A DNA stretch of 64,000 nt from Unio delphinus. Its lineage: Eukaryota; Mollusca; Bivalvia; Unionida; Unionidae. The translations under genes were made by a program, and so were the position numbers. The notes under the pieces are model-generated. The model was not told the DNA's origin. It did no database searches and saw only the letters and a list, made by a program, of their open reading frames with translations. Below, in pieces: positions 22,641 to 34,760 of this stretch. The stretch spans positions 381,001 to 445,000 of the forward strand of contig JAQISU010000025.1 in assembly GCA_029339505.1 (NCBI GenBank). Reading direction: 5' to 3'. The first letter of the stretch is position 1; each line of letters begins with the position of its first letter.

Positions 22641-22800
22641 CCAAAAAATGTTTAAAAGTTATATGGAAAGGGAATGTGACAGGAAAGTGCCTCCACCACA
22701 CATCTGCTGCTCCTATGTGTGAGAGCCTATATATTCAAGGAGGTCTGGGACTTAAATATTTAAGGAAAGATTTACGAGAATTAGTACACAAATCTCCAGG
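22640..22800 (+). mobile_element. Possible L1/Tx1-like LINE remnant
   Basis: The plus strand reads AKKCLKVIWKGN and, 22 residues later, QGGLGLKYLRKDL. This order (F/V-I-W-x-G-K/N, then G-G-L-G-L) occurs in the C-terminal part of L1/Tx1-type polymerases, and a similar pair is seen in the element at 26-28 kb. The stretch is short and has no other LINE motif nearby except a weak KGITKGCLIS upstream at 22,490, so it may be coincidence. Confidence 0.3.
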
Positions 22801-23256
22801 TGAATGTGAGTAGTATGAAAAACTCTTGATACAGTTAATGCAATGCTCTATTGAAAGTACATTGAATAATGTTTTCGTTGCCTTTTGTCACTTATATAAA
22901 TAATCAGCAAGTAGTCAGACACTTTCCTTGCAAAAAATTAGAAGTAACATTGATGAAACTGAATAAAGAGGCGACAATGTTGACGAAGACATCATTAACC
23001 TACTGGGACTAATACTTGAAACGTTCACCCAAAAAAGATCCAACAATTAGTTTTAACTTATAATTTAGTGTGGATACTTACTAACGGTCAGTTTACAACA
23101 AGCTGTCCATTAAAATTTATTGCAAACTTAATTAGAATGAACCCGCGATTTCAAATGTAATTTTCATCGGCTTAAACATATATCGTTTTGTCTCTCATGT
23201 ACAGTTTGGTGCTGTTGTATCTACAAAGTTTTTATTAAGTCTACTGCGGATGAGAA

Positions 23257-23260
<4 letters not shown>
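22801..23260. other. No feature recognised
   Basis: AT-rich sequence without open frames of note. Confidence 0.4.
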
Positions 23261-23327
<67 letters not shown>

Positions 23328-23376
23328 CATCCATCCATCCATCCATCCATCCATCCATCCATCCATCCATCCATCC

Positions 23377-23434
<58 letters not shown>
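23261..23434. repeat. Compound (ATCT)n-(ATCC)n-(ATCT)n microsatellite
   Basis: Three clean blocks: ATCT, then ATCC (about 23,325-23,377), then ATCT again. The symmetrical layout suggests the ATCC variant arose inside an ATCT array and expanded. Confidence 0.97.
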
Positions 23435-24639
23435 ATATTCTAATGTTGATCCAACATTATTACCAACACATTGGAATGTTACATAGTATAAAAAAATTAT
23501 CCGATAAATACTTCATCCTGTGTGTGAGCTTCAAACGGTACACGTCCATGGTATTCATTTTCTGATGACGTCTTTGTTTGCACCACGTTTGTTTTTAGGT
23601 AATGGTGGCTGACATAAAATCATTTTAAGAGATTTTTGGGTAGTGGCGGTTAGGGAGAGAGAGTATGGATAGTCCTGATCATGTAAGCACCGGAAATATT
23701 TTAAGGACGACATTCGACGTTTTGAAACACTTGTATGATTTATCGAAATTTTACCTGATCAGGCAAGACGTCAGTTATTCTAGGCTAAATCTTTCCAGTT
23801 TTTAACTCATTTAATAGAGACTGCACTGATCTAATCACATGAGACGGTCACGCGAAGGAAAGAAATCCTTGAAAGAGAAATACGTATGTGAAGCACTATT
23901 ATCTATCCGTGTATAATTAATTCTACATGTGTCGAACAAACTGTGTCAAACAAACTAATTAAACATCCTGCCAGAACACCGTTAAATTCAGTCTGAGCCC
24001 AGCAAAGCCAAATTGTAGAATAACTATGCTGTACACTAATGTTCTTTCTTGCTCTGATGCCTGCAATTAGCATCATTGACCAACATTACTTATTAAAGAC
24101 TCAACGCATTGAGATGGTAGGATTGAAATAATTGTAGTCGTATGTTAACACTTAGATGCATAATGTTTTATGTCATTGCTGTATTAATTTTAAAAAAATG
24201 GATTTACCGGTATGTTTAGTGTTTTAAAATTCTTTTTTTAGTATCTACATACCCTAATTTCCCAAACATTAAGCTATAATGCTTTTCATCTAAAATAACC
24301 TACAAATATAACTACTGTCATTTATATAAATATATTGATTCGACTAAGCACCTCACATAAAACACGTCTGGCCGTAGACCTTAAACACATCACATAATCC
24401 AAGAAACGTAAGATTATTAAACTTCTGCGCTGACCAGATTTTTCACCTTTTCATTGTAACTGTAATATATACCATGCTAATTTGCAAGCTTTCTGATATT
24501 TTTTGCGCCTCCTGTACCTTGACTAGATAACATGATTCAATAACGGTTGCGCCCGCGTCCCGTTCCATACCCGTGACCGGTTCAAATTTGATGTCAAATT
24601 ATTTTAAACACAACATAGAAATTAGTTAAGTAATTGTAT
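23435..24639. other. No feature recognised
   Basis: AT-rich single-copy-looking sequence with no supported coding or mobile feature. Confidence 0.4.
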
Positions 24640-24652
24640 CTGGAGAGAATAT

Positions 24653-24910
24653 ATACAGGGGCCCCGAGTGGCAGAGTGGTCTAAAGCGCTGTCCGTTACG
24701 GATCACTGCCATCTCACCTCTGTCTGCGTGGGTTCGAGTCTAAGATTCGACTAATGTAGTTATGTGAGAAAGCTTGCCAGTGGCTTCTTGTGTGTCTGTG
24801 GTTCTTTCCGAGGGTTTTCCGGGTTCTTCCTCCACCATTAATACTGGCCGCCATGTATATCCTATATTGTGCTGAAAAAATGGCGTTAAACCATAACAAA
24901 CCAAAATAAA
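24653..24910 (+). mobile_element. tRNA-derived SINE, family 1, copy 3 (intact, with 13-bp target-site duplication)
   Basis: The best copy of the family. A box GTGGCAGAGTGGTCTAA, B box GGGTTCGAGTC, body with GAGAAAGCTTGCCAG and TTTTCCGGGTTCTTCCTCCA, end motif AATGGCGTTAAACCAT and an AACAAACCAAAATAAA tail. It is flanked by the direct repeat CTGGAGAGAATAT at 24,640-24,652 and 24,911-24,923. The perfect duplication and low divergence point to a comparatively recent insertion mobilised by a LINE. Confidence 0.92.
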
Positions 24911-24923
24911 CTGGAGAGAATAT

Positions 24924-26149
24924 TTTAATTTTGGATAGCGTCGTGTTGTTGAAAAGTAAAGTCTTTTCCGAAAAAATGCAACTAGGTCACTGGACCATTG
25001 ATTGCATTCTTTAAATGGAACGGGAAAACTGGGTTCACAATATCCTATTCTAACCAGCCAAATCATTACGTTGAAAAAGTCAACCAGAAGCATACTGTTC
25101 TAAACATTTGTTAGGACTGATAGACCTCACGGTAAATAGCTGTAACAAGCATTTATTTTCTCTCCATTTTCACTACATGCATACATTTGCTTTTACATCC
25201 ATACAGGTAATCATTTACGAGGTGAACAATATCAGGCTCTCTTTGGTCTCTTGTCTGAAATCGCAATAAATTTATTTCTCTTAAATTTGAGACCTTTTAA
25301 GGATCATTTCAACATGAGAAACAGCAAAAGTCCATAAACATAACGATTTATTGAAATGAACGACCAAGTTCATCCTAAAGTATATATAATGTACTGCTAA
25401 TAATATATTGTTCGAGTAGCAAAAATGCATTGATTATGAATTACAGGACATTTGATTTAAGATAAGAGAGCGAGTTTTCTGTCCTTGGGAATATTACAAA
25501 TTATTGTGTCTTGACACTTTTGAAACTGTCATATTTTGATAGTCCTATCTATTTGACACGTTCTGTTGTTTCTTGGTACAGACAGACACATGCACATAAT
25601 AACTATTACCTTAAAAGCTAAAATATTATTTGTATTAAGCGTTATTTGAAACTTGTCTTTTGAGACGTGTGCGTGTGATACACCATTGGGAAACAACACG
25701 TATTTCCTCTACTATGTATGAGGTTAATATTAGCGTCTCTCCCGCTCAGATATTCCTTCGTAATATTATTCAATGAAGACCTTATTTAATTATGACGAAT
25801 ATATATATATATGGTGACTGAGGAAAATTGGACAGTTCTGACCTTATGGGCGATGACAGCTGACAACTTCATACGTTTCAGGACACTTTAAGAGGAGTGC
25901 TTACCATCACTACTTCTAAAGCTAACTGTTTTTGCCTGATAATGTAAAAGTTCGCTTTTATCCGATGATCTTATCTACTGAAGTACAGAGACGATGAATA
26001 TTCGGAAGAGCCCCAACTTCTTCGGTAAATATAGAATACGGATATCGCTGACCCTCACGCCAGTGTGCTTTCCTGGTTCATAACTCATAAGCTAGGCATA
26101 CACTAATATACGACATAAACATTCAAGTAATACAATATCTGGAAAATAA
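24924..26149. other. No feature recognised
   Basis: AT-rich sequence. No supported gene. Confidence 0.4.
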
Positions 26150-28260
26150 TTTGGATGGTACACTTATAGCACGAAAAAATCGAATTAACCCGAGATCAAG
26201 GGTAGCTTTTGCATTATATAAGAAAATAAAAAGCAATTATTGGGAAGAAAAAAGAATTAAATTCAAACTGAAAGATAGGTTATTACACATTTTGTTTAGA
26301 AATACAATTCACATATATGTACTCGGAAATAAATCACATAGAAGACACAACTACACAACCCTAGAAGAACACTTACTTTAGAGATCTCAAACTCGAACAC
26401 ATGTTGATAACTGCTGACTTTAATTGCACTATATCAGACCAAAATGGAGGGATGTCTGACGTTGTTAAGGCACTTGCCCCAACATTATCCAACCTGATAA
26501 AGGAACACTCACTAACGGATACATACAAATTCAAAAATTCAAACGAGGATTAATCTAATATCACACAAACTATGGATCATCGAGACTAGACACAATGTAC
26601 ATAAATGACAAAAACCAGGAAAATATCATTTACTCTAAACTCCTACTGGACAATGGATATTAAAAAATTATTTGCTTGTTGAAAACATATTAAGAAAAGG
26701 GACAATAGAAATTAAACAATCAGTTTCTACAATTGAAAACATCTCAGCAGGAAATTGTTCATAGAAAAATGGGGAAACACAGAAACGCCAACAGGGAAAT
26801 AAACTCCAAATCATATTCACTTTTCACTGCAAAATACCAAACTTTACATTCAGAAGGAATGTCATTACATTATCCACCACCCTGAATCCACAAACAAAGC
26901 TATACAAACGGCACAAAGCGTCCTAAAAACACTAAACAAATAAAACAGGAAATAGACTAAGCGCGGGCAGATTTCACTACATTTGCAAAGAAAGGAGGCA
27001 CCTATATATATATAAAACGATATGTTCCCAGGCATGACACAAGAGCTTATTTTTTAAAACCCAAAGAGAATGCAACCGAATTAACAAATTCGCTACCAAT
27101 CACTCTACTGATCACATATTATAAAGTTCTAAATAATACAACTGGCCAATAGAACCACGACCACACCTAACGATATAATCAATATAAAGCAAACATGCAT
27201 AGGTGATGAAAAAACTATTTTCGACAGCACCTAATCTATCAGAATCATTATAGACTTTATTGAAAGTCAAAACGGACACTGAAGCAATGCTCATAATAGA
27301 TCAATATCAGGATTTCAATAGGGTTGAACAAATGATACCTTAAAATACAAAAATATTTTGGTTTAGGACCGATTTATAAACTGAAGATAGAAATTCTGTA
27401 CAACAATGTATCAGCAGTAGTACAAACTAATGAAGCGATAATAAAATAAATTCTCGATAGAGAGAGATCGATGAGATAGGGATGCCTTTTACTCTATGTA
27501 ATAAGCATCGATTAGCAAAGGATCACACTACTAAACAATGAAAATATCAGATGGATCCATATTCCTATGATAAAAGAGGAAATAAAGATGCTACAGCACG
27601 CTGGTGACTTTGCCAAATGCAAGACACAACTTCATATAAACACCTTATGCAAAAATACTATAAATATGGAAAAGCATTGGGATTCTAGATAAATGATGGG
27701 AAAACCGAAATCATGATATTCTGCAACCGGCATGGAAACCTTCACGTCTACCGCCTAATAAAAAGAAATAAGTTAAAACACCTTGCATTGTTTTTGTGTA
27801 AAAGCACGAAGCACTTAAATTACCTAATTATACCAAATAAACTAAAAACCAATCACAATTGTGAAGCTCGATATTTTTGAACCTTATAGACAGCGAACAC
27901 AGCTACAAATTAGTGTCAGAGACTTAGATATGCAGTACATTAGGAAACTCGAGGAGATCATAAACAAATTCATTTGTAATGGAAACTACACAAACCAAGT
28001 ATACAGACATTACAAATGGAAAACAAGAAAGGAGGGCTAAACTGCCATATTCTTGCAATCAAACAGACCGCAAACATCATTAACATCGTTAAAAGATCAA
28101 CATACCTTGGCAAAAGACGATGGCGAAACATGTGTTTATTTGTTTTGATATATCTTAAATAATTTCTCGAACTCAAATCCTCAAACATTGGATACAAAGT
28201 AAAAACAGCACAGTATTTGAAGTGTGATTCAAAGTTCTTCAACTCATTTGTGAAGAAGGT
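26150..28260 (+). mobile_element. Decayed L1/Tx1-like LINE
   Basis: Endonuclease remnants: SRVAFALYKKIKSNYW near 26,200, NTIHIYVL near 26,300, and MLITADFNCTISDQNGG at 26,401, matching the L-I-x-G-D-F-N-x block. RLDTMYINDK follows near 26,586. RT remnants: PITLLITYYKVLNNT near 27,095, RIIIDFIE near 27,240 and QHAGDFAKC near 27,596, the last standing for the x-A-D-D catalytic box. C-terminal part: IRKLEEIINKFICNGNY near 27,940 and TRKEGLNCHILAIKQT near 28,024. Stops and frameshifts are everywhere. The element is in sense orientation and lacks an obvious tail. Confidence 0.75.
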
Positions 28261-30342
28261 CAACAATCCACTCGTGGTATCCGGGAGCCTGTCAAGGAGC
28301 CATCATTTCAAAAGGTCATCACTGTCCATAATTTGTCCATCATAGTCGTTATAGACGGACAGCACACATTTACTCCGTATTGGTGTTGGAGGGTGTAGTA
28401 TTATTACTTACAGGTAACACAAGAAAAAAAGAGAAAGGGATGTCTTTTGACATTATTTTGCATATATACATGTTCTTTAAAGACCAGTCTTATTAAAATC
28501 AAATAAAATATACGTTATCGTTTGTTGCCATACTTTTATGTGTGTGTGTGTGTGCGCGCGCGCTTGCGTGCGTCATAGGTAAGGTACAAGGTGGACCAAT
28601 ATTATAAAACAGCTAACTGCCATGCCTATAAATTCTACAAAGAAATAAAACTTGTCAACTGCTTAGCATAATCAGTTGTCAAACATATCAGATGTCCTGA
28701 TGAAGTGACCATTACACGAACTTAATATATTTCCTGTTACAGTTTATTGTATTCGTAGCATCTACTAAACTAATTTTTCTCTTTTGCCCCGCAACTTTCT
28801 TTTGAAGCGCCTTAGAAGTTACTTAAATACTGAATATATACTTTATTATGACTACAAAAAGGATCGCGTACTGCATCAATACCAAAATCCTATGTATTCA
28901 AATGTAATGTATTTGGTCAAGTGAGAGTTAAGGAAAAAGTAAAAATGTCGCTCATTAAACCACTTGCTGATTCAGCCGCATTCTTGTAACAAGCATCAAC
29001 AAAACAAATTTTGTACAGCTACGAACATACAGAAGAATAACAAAGCTTAGAAAATGTTCAATGCTATAATTTGCACATAAGAAGTTAACTAGTGTACCTT
29101 TGGTAACTTCCTTGTGAGTATGTATGTACCAGGTAGTGCATTTCTAGTGCATAGTCCACTGCGTTCACAAAAGGCACAACACTCATAGAGCACCCTTGAT
29201 TTACATTACAAATATATTTGCTTTAGCAAATGTTTAACATTGTCAACATCCTTGAAATATTAACATGTCCTGACTGACTTGATCTGCTGTTCACTTGTTC
29301 ATTGTGAAGTATCGAATTTTGAAAAAGCATTGAACCTTGAAGTTGGATGAACTGAGCATTAAGATTTTTCACATGTAGACCGCGATTTCTGTGTGAAGAG
29401 TCATTCCGAACTTTGTTCTTACTTTCTTGCATGTCAGTGTTAAAACATGAATGGGGCTAGTCTTCCGATTCAATTAAATTGATTAGATATCTTAACACAG
29501 TTTTGAGAAAGAGACCGTTGAACTTCCGATAAGTGTAAAATAGTCATTCTTCAAAGGGAACAGTTTTAAAACGCAGTTCAGATATATTGACTAACAAAAC
29601 AAACGAATGTCTTAGGAAAATCTTTCAGTAACCACTGATTATGATTGGACGAGTGAAATTAAGGCGTCTAACGTGGATGTAACGTGGATTTAAAGTGACA
29701 ACCTTGATCGAAATAGTCCGAAATGTTCTGAGAGAAAGACGTTTGGCTCCGAGGTGGCCTAGGTGGCCTTGTTAAACACGGCCGAGAGGACGGTGATGTC
29801 ATCAGTTGTAAGCATTGGGCTCTTTCACCACTCGTTATGATGATGAAATAAATACAACTTAAACAATGCTATAAAATCCGGTAGATATCATTTAAAGGAA
29901 ATTTAAATTGCCACTATTGATTTGTTTGATTAATTTTGTTATTTCCTTATCTAAAAGTACTCGTACTGCATTTTGGCTTTCCAATAATCTTGCGCAATTA
30001 TCTGCTGGTATTCCATCTTTTCGCTCACACGGTGTCATAATATCGAGCGAGGTCATTCCCAAAAATAACGAAGCTAATTCCAATTACCACCCCTTTACTA
30101 AGAGGGAGAATTTGCATACATTTACCCGGTCGTCTATTTTTTAATCCTATTTCTGCGGTAACATTTCATTATCAACGTGATATATTATATATACTCATAG
30201 ATTCATTTATTACATTGTTTCATCTGAACATGTATGTAAGTTTATTTGTTGATCCAAAGACTCAATTGTTTATAGAATCGAGTTGAGACACCAAATTAGT
30301 TTATGTTGTGCAAGACATGTAGTGTTTTCTTTATTCTTTCAG
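28261..30342. other. No confident gene
   Basis: AT-rich, with a (GT)n-(GC)n run at 28,541-28,563. A minus-strand frame at 29,892-30,083 ends in a helical, lysine-rich stretch and overlaps a plus-strand frame; neither has splice support. A segment near 29,745 (GCTCCGAGGTGGCCTAGGTG) vaguely recalls a tRNA A box. Confidence 0.35.
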
Positions 30343-30511
30343 ATGTCACATGTTTCCACATCATATTTTAACAGTTACATTTGTTCGCAAATAAAACAGT
30401 TAAAACGTGAAAACAAGATACAAGGCAGTTTAAATAGCGCTACTTGTTTTCGTGCAAACCTAGAGGAAATTCGTGTATTAATATCAGACTTACAGCGTTC
30501 GCTTCCAGTTG
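30343..30511 (+). CDS. Possible internal coding exon (helical peptide)
   Basis: A strong acceptor (TTCTTTATTCTTTCAG) is followed by an open stretch of 56 codons and then a strong donor (CCAGTTG|GTGAGA). The peptide includes QIKQLKRENKIQGSL and ANLEEIRVLISDLQRSL, a charged, leucine-spaced composition typical of a coiled coil. I do not recognise the protein. No neighbouring exon with matching phase was found, so it could be an isolated exon of a gene extending through empty-looking DNA or a coincidence of splice-like sequences. Confidence 0.35.
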
Positions 30512-31228
30512 GTGAGAAATGCAGCTCATATTACTAAATATTTGCTGCGTTTGTTGCAGATGAATTCATGTACTGAAATATTGGTGTGTGTCTTTAGTTT
30601 CTGACGAGTAAGCATGATGATACAAACATGTTCCTTTACTGCCGAGAGCGAGTTCTCGTATGAGTAAAATATTTGTATAATGTTTTTGCCCTGTAAAGAC
30701 ATACCATCCTCATCGCACTGCTTCTGATGAACACTTCTCTAAAATGTATCTCTTCGCCAGTGTTTAGTCCAAACAAACGTGTATATTATATGTCTCGATA
30801 ATTTTGATAACAAAAGTAAAATAATTTAATTCTTAAAGAGTAATTTTAGTTATAAAGGTAGATTATAATTATATTTAAGAACGACAAGTATCAATACATG
30901 ATTTGATCATTGCACAAAAAAAGTTAAAGGAGTTTAATGACTTGGATCTCACAATACTAATCTACACCATTTGTGATGAAGAGGAAAAATGAAAATGATG
31001 ATGATAATGGGGTGGTCTTCCATCCCCCAATTTCTCTATCATTTTGGGATATATGACGATAGTATTTTCTCAGTAATGCAAATCTACGAAAGTTATTCAT
31101 TTATATTTAACACTACAAAACATTATCGAACTTCATTATCTAAATTCTTAAATTATTAGGATTTCCAAATTTATATATTCTAAGGTAAATCTCATTCACT
31201 CAATTTACAATTTGGAAATGCTATTACA
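30512..31228. other. No feature recognised
   Basis: AT-rich sequence without supported features. Confidence 0.4.
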
Positions 31229-31229
31229 A

Positions 31230-31985
31230 TGATTGATTGATTGATTGATTTATAACGGCATACCAGCACTTTTAGGCAATTTAGCTCCATACAATATGTT
31301 GTATGTATACATGTTTAAAAATACTAAAAGGTTTAATATCGACCAGCGATATCAAAATCCAAAGTTCAAAGTAAAATGGTAAGATATTGGTAACAGTAAA
31401 ATATGAAGCTTCCCAATCAACGGGAGAGGTAAATGGTGTATGTTAATGAGTACTGATGGAAAGATGTTGAAAATAAGAGGCGGTATTTACATTAGATAAA
31501 AATGTTCTAGGTTATGACATAAAAGTTATAGTTTAAAATCAGATTTAATTCCTTCAGGAAATCTAATATACAAGTGATATGTATAGTATCAAAAAGTTTT
31601 TTCATGTCATGTACATTATAATACTTATCTTGCATAGGTTGCAGGTCAGAACACACTGTCATAAATTGCATAATAGTGAATGGTTCATTGCAAGTAACGC
31701 ACTCTGGTGGATCGTCACCTTTTAGTATGTGGGAGTGGGTTTTGTATATATGACCAATTCCTATTTTTGCAATGACTACCTTATCCCTATGGATGGTTCT
31801 GTAGGAAGGAGTCCATTATCCCAGGGTTGGCTTGATGGCGTGAAGTTTGTTATTCACTGCATCATTCCATGATACCTGCCACTTCTGGCGTAGGTGTGTT
31901 TTGATACGAGGTTTAAAATCAGTAAATGGTACTTTAAAATCAGATCGTTTTTGGGATAGAGCCATTTTAGCAGCGCGATCTACTG
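31230..31985 (-). mobile_element. I/Nimb-like LINE, antisense 3' end (copy D)
   Basis: Begins on the plus strand with TGATTGATTGATTGATT, the complement of a (TCAA)n tail, followed by AACGGCATACCAGCACTTTT. It tracks segment A at 9.2 kb and the 46.9 kb copy for about 750 nt, including CCCAATCAACGGGAGA and GAACGCACTCTGGTGGATC-type sequence encoding the C-terminal cysteine motif. The match stops inside the region before RNase H at about 31,985, beside an (AT)n array. It is 5'-truncated, as usual for LINEs. Confidence 0.8.
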
Positions 31986-32025
31986 TTATTACAATACATG
32001 TAAGTGGAATGGAGCGATACCTTGC

Positions 32026-32029
32026 ATAT

Positions 32030-32111
<82 letters not shown>
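32026..32111. repeat. (AT)n array
   Basis: About 86 nt of AT dinucleotides with one phase slip, abutting the truncated LINE copy on its left. Confidence 0.97.
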
Positions 32112-32115
<4 letters not shown>

Positions 32116-32283
32116 CAAGCAAAACCTGTTATCAGTTGCACATAACAATTCTGGTATATGTCAAATCTAATTTATTATAGAACTCAAGTTAAACAGAAAT
32201 CGAAAATGAATATAATATTAATATGAAATATCTAAAACATTATTAAGTCCATAATAATTAAATACCTAAACGAAAGATGCATT

Positions 32284-32493
32284 TTGTCAGGGCTATACGG
32301 CGTGTACTGGGTTGTGAGAGATTTTGAGGGTCATCATAAGATACCAGGACAGGTACTTGAAGTTGTTAACAAGCGGTATCATCTGCCGGACAGTATTTAC
32401 AGGATAGGGTTCATTCCTTTTATCCTTGACCTGCAATGTATACAGTTAGAAGTTATTTATGCTGCAGACGATTCTATTTTAAAATTTTCTTAA
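32284..32493 (+). CDS. Unassigned open frame or possible exon
   Basis: After an acceptor-like ATTTTGTCAG, an open frame includes WVVRDFEGHHKIPGQVLEVV and YHLPDSIYRIGF. The amino-acid mix is more protein-like than other chance frames here. A GTACTT site inside it could be a donor. No family recognised, no start codon context and no companion exon. Low confidence. Confidence 0.25.
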   Translation: MSGLYGVYWVVRDFEGHHKIPGQVLEVVNKRYHLPDSIYRIGFIPFILDLQCIQLEVIYAADDSILKFS

Positions 32494-33406
32494 AATTTCA
32501 AAAGTTGTTAATTTCGCTAAAATAGTTTTCATAATACAATTTCAATGACCATAAATGATAAGACGTCCTAAATCATAAAATCATAAATTCTCCTGAAAAT
32601 ATGCTGCGAAATAGACATTGTATCACGAATATATTTGTTTCCTATTTGATATCGGTTTTGGTGGTTGAAATGGTGAAAGACAGATGCTAGGATCATTTTT
32701 TTTTCATCTTTGGTATAACTCTCCCGGGTACAAAACCTCGACTTCCTTCATCCGAGCCATACATATAATGTTAAATATTTCATATTCTTTCTTTCAATCC
32801 TATATTTTGCTTTCAGAATATATTGTGGTAACAGAACGTTTTAAGGAATCAGTAATAAACAGAACCGTGATATGGTGATAACTATAAAAATTGTTAAACA
32901 GAAAGGAAACATAGATATACGACTAAGTTTCACCTTGTTTACTGCACACCCATCTACTTCGTTTGAGGTGTTTTAATTCGTCTTTATCTCTCTAGGTTTT
33001 CTTTGTCATATTTTACATACCATGAGTTATCCATTCTGATAAAGACATTTAGGTTTCCGTCACTAGAAAATAATATCATGTTTGATATAATATGTACAGA
33101 TCAATATTACTTACATATCATATATTTACTATCGTTTCCTTATTATGAAGAGCAAAAACTAAAGGTAACTGTAGTGTAAGGTTTAGTAATGTATTTATTG
33201 TTGAATGAAGACAGTAAATTCCATCCGATATATTGTGACATTTAATTTATTAATTGGTATTTAATTGATTTTTTTACTGATCACTATCAAAAAACATAAC
33301 GATATTTGTGACGATGTCAACCATATATTTTCTATTTTTCAAGAACTGAAACACCTGATTTATTGCTGCACTGTATGCATCATAATACTATTATCTTAAG
33401 AGAAAG

Positions 33407-33410
<4 letters not shown>
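32494..33410. other. No feature recognised
   Basis: AT-rich sequence. Nothing supported. Confidence 0.4.
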
Positions 33411-33411
<1 letters not shown>

Positions 33412-33438
<27 letters not shown>

Positions 33439-33582
33439 CATACATACATACATACATACATACATACATACATACATACACAACCACACGCACACACACA
33501 CACACATACCTACGTACGTACGAACATACACACACACAGAGAGACATACATACATACATACATACATACATACATACATACA

Positions 33583-33611
<29 letters not shown>
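33412..33611. repeat. (ACAT)n array with central (AC)n/ACGT interruption
   Basis: Two clean ACAT blocks (33,412-33,479 and about 33,545-33,611) flank a 65-nt mix of ACAC, TACGTACG and GAGA. Long frames on both strands (MYVC, IHTY repeats) are artefacts of a period-4 repeat lacking stops. Confidence 0.97.
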
Positions 33612-33614
<3 letters not shown>

Positions 33615-33999
33615 GGCATTCATGAGCGTTCTCCCACCACAACTTTCGCTCCTCGTTTTCAATATTCTCTGTTGTAATTTAGTTTGCATGCGTACACTGA
33701 ATGTTTATCATTTTAATTATGTAGACAGAAACGTGTTCAAAGTTCGATGAACGCAAACATATCTAATTGGCATTTGTCGTTTTCAGGATCCAATTAAGTC
33801 AACATCAGAAGTTTATGAATCGCTTAGGTAGAAGATACAAATACGGTAATCGAATAATCTTTTTGTCTTGCCTTGAATCAATTACGGGACACTAAACAAA
33901 CAATAAGGATGTATTTATCAGAGATCTTCATCAAGTCTCTATTCGATCAGCTCTGTTGAAGTGTCGTATCTTTTGGTTTGTACATCCGGATAAAGTTTG

Positions 34000-34008
34000 T
34001 ATAAAAAG
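34000..34008 (+). promoter_or_regulatory. TATA box of the DUF4773 gene
   Basis: TATAAAAAG lies 55-63 nt upstream of the start codon at 34,063. A start site about 25-30 nt downstream would give a 5' leader of roughly 30 nt. The position fits, but no transcript evidence is available. Confidence 0.6.
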
Positions 34009-34062
34009 CTCAAAGCCGTTTGTATTGTGTCATACACCCTTTGTCCTCCTGGAATCCGGGTC

Positions 34063-34683
34063 ATGCATCGAATCTCGATTTTCATCTTGCTGGTAGGTGT
34101 CTGGTTGGGTGTCACAGCAGAACGGTTTGTTAAGCATGACAGAGAAATCCGCAAAGAAGATGAAGGTAAGATGTGGCATTCTTCATTTTGACATTATTAC
34201 ACAAAACTAATCTAACCCCTATTTTATCAGTGACTCAGAATACGCTCCCCTCCTCCGTAGCGTCGAAGCATTCATTTTTTGAGTTTTTCGTTTGTTTTAT
34301 TTCTTATCAGATATTGCGAAAGCGTTGTTAACATTTGCTTGTTGCTTGACCTAGAAAGGGAAACTTCAGTCAGAACGAACGTTCAACGACACAGACCACA
34401 TTTTGCATATTACAGGCACATTATGAGTTAGGTAATGTTGGTGTGCCGATATAAAATATTAAAAGATAAATTATTTCAAGAAAAGAACATTTTATATGAT
34501 GCTACAATTTGACAGCAAATCAGAAGATCATATATCTCTTGCTCACTGATACAGGAAGAAAATCACCCACTTATTATGATAATGTTGAAACCTTTGCTTG
34601 CCAGTAAATACAGCTAAACACTAATTTATATTTTTTATTTTTTATGAAGGGAATGCCGAATGAAATAAACAAGTTTTATATGT

Positions 34684-34760
<77 letters not shown>

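Noticed and set aside
24740..25093. Minus-strand frame of 117 codons
   Set aside because: Its second half is the antisense of a SINE and the rest has no recognisable feature.
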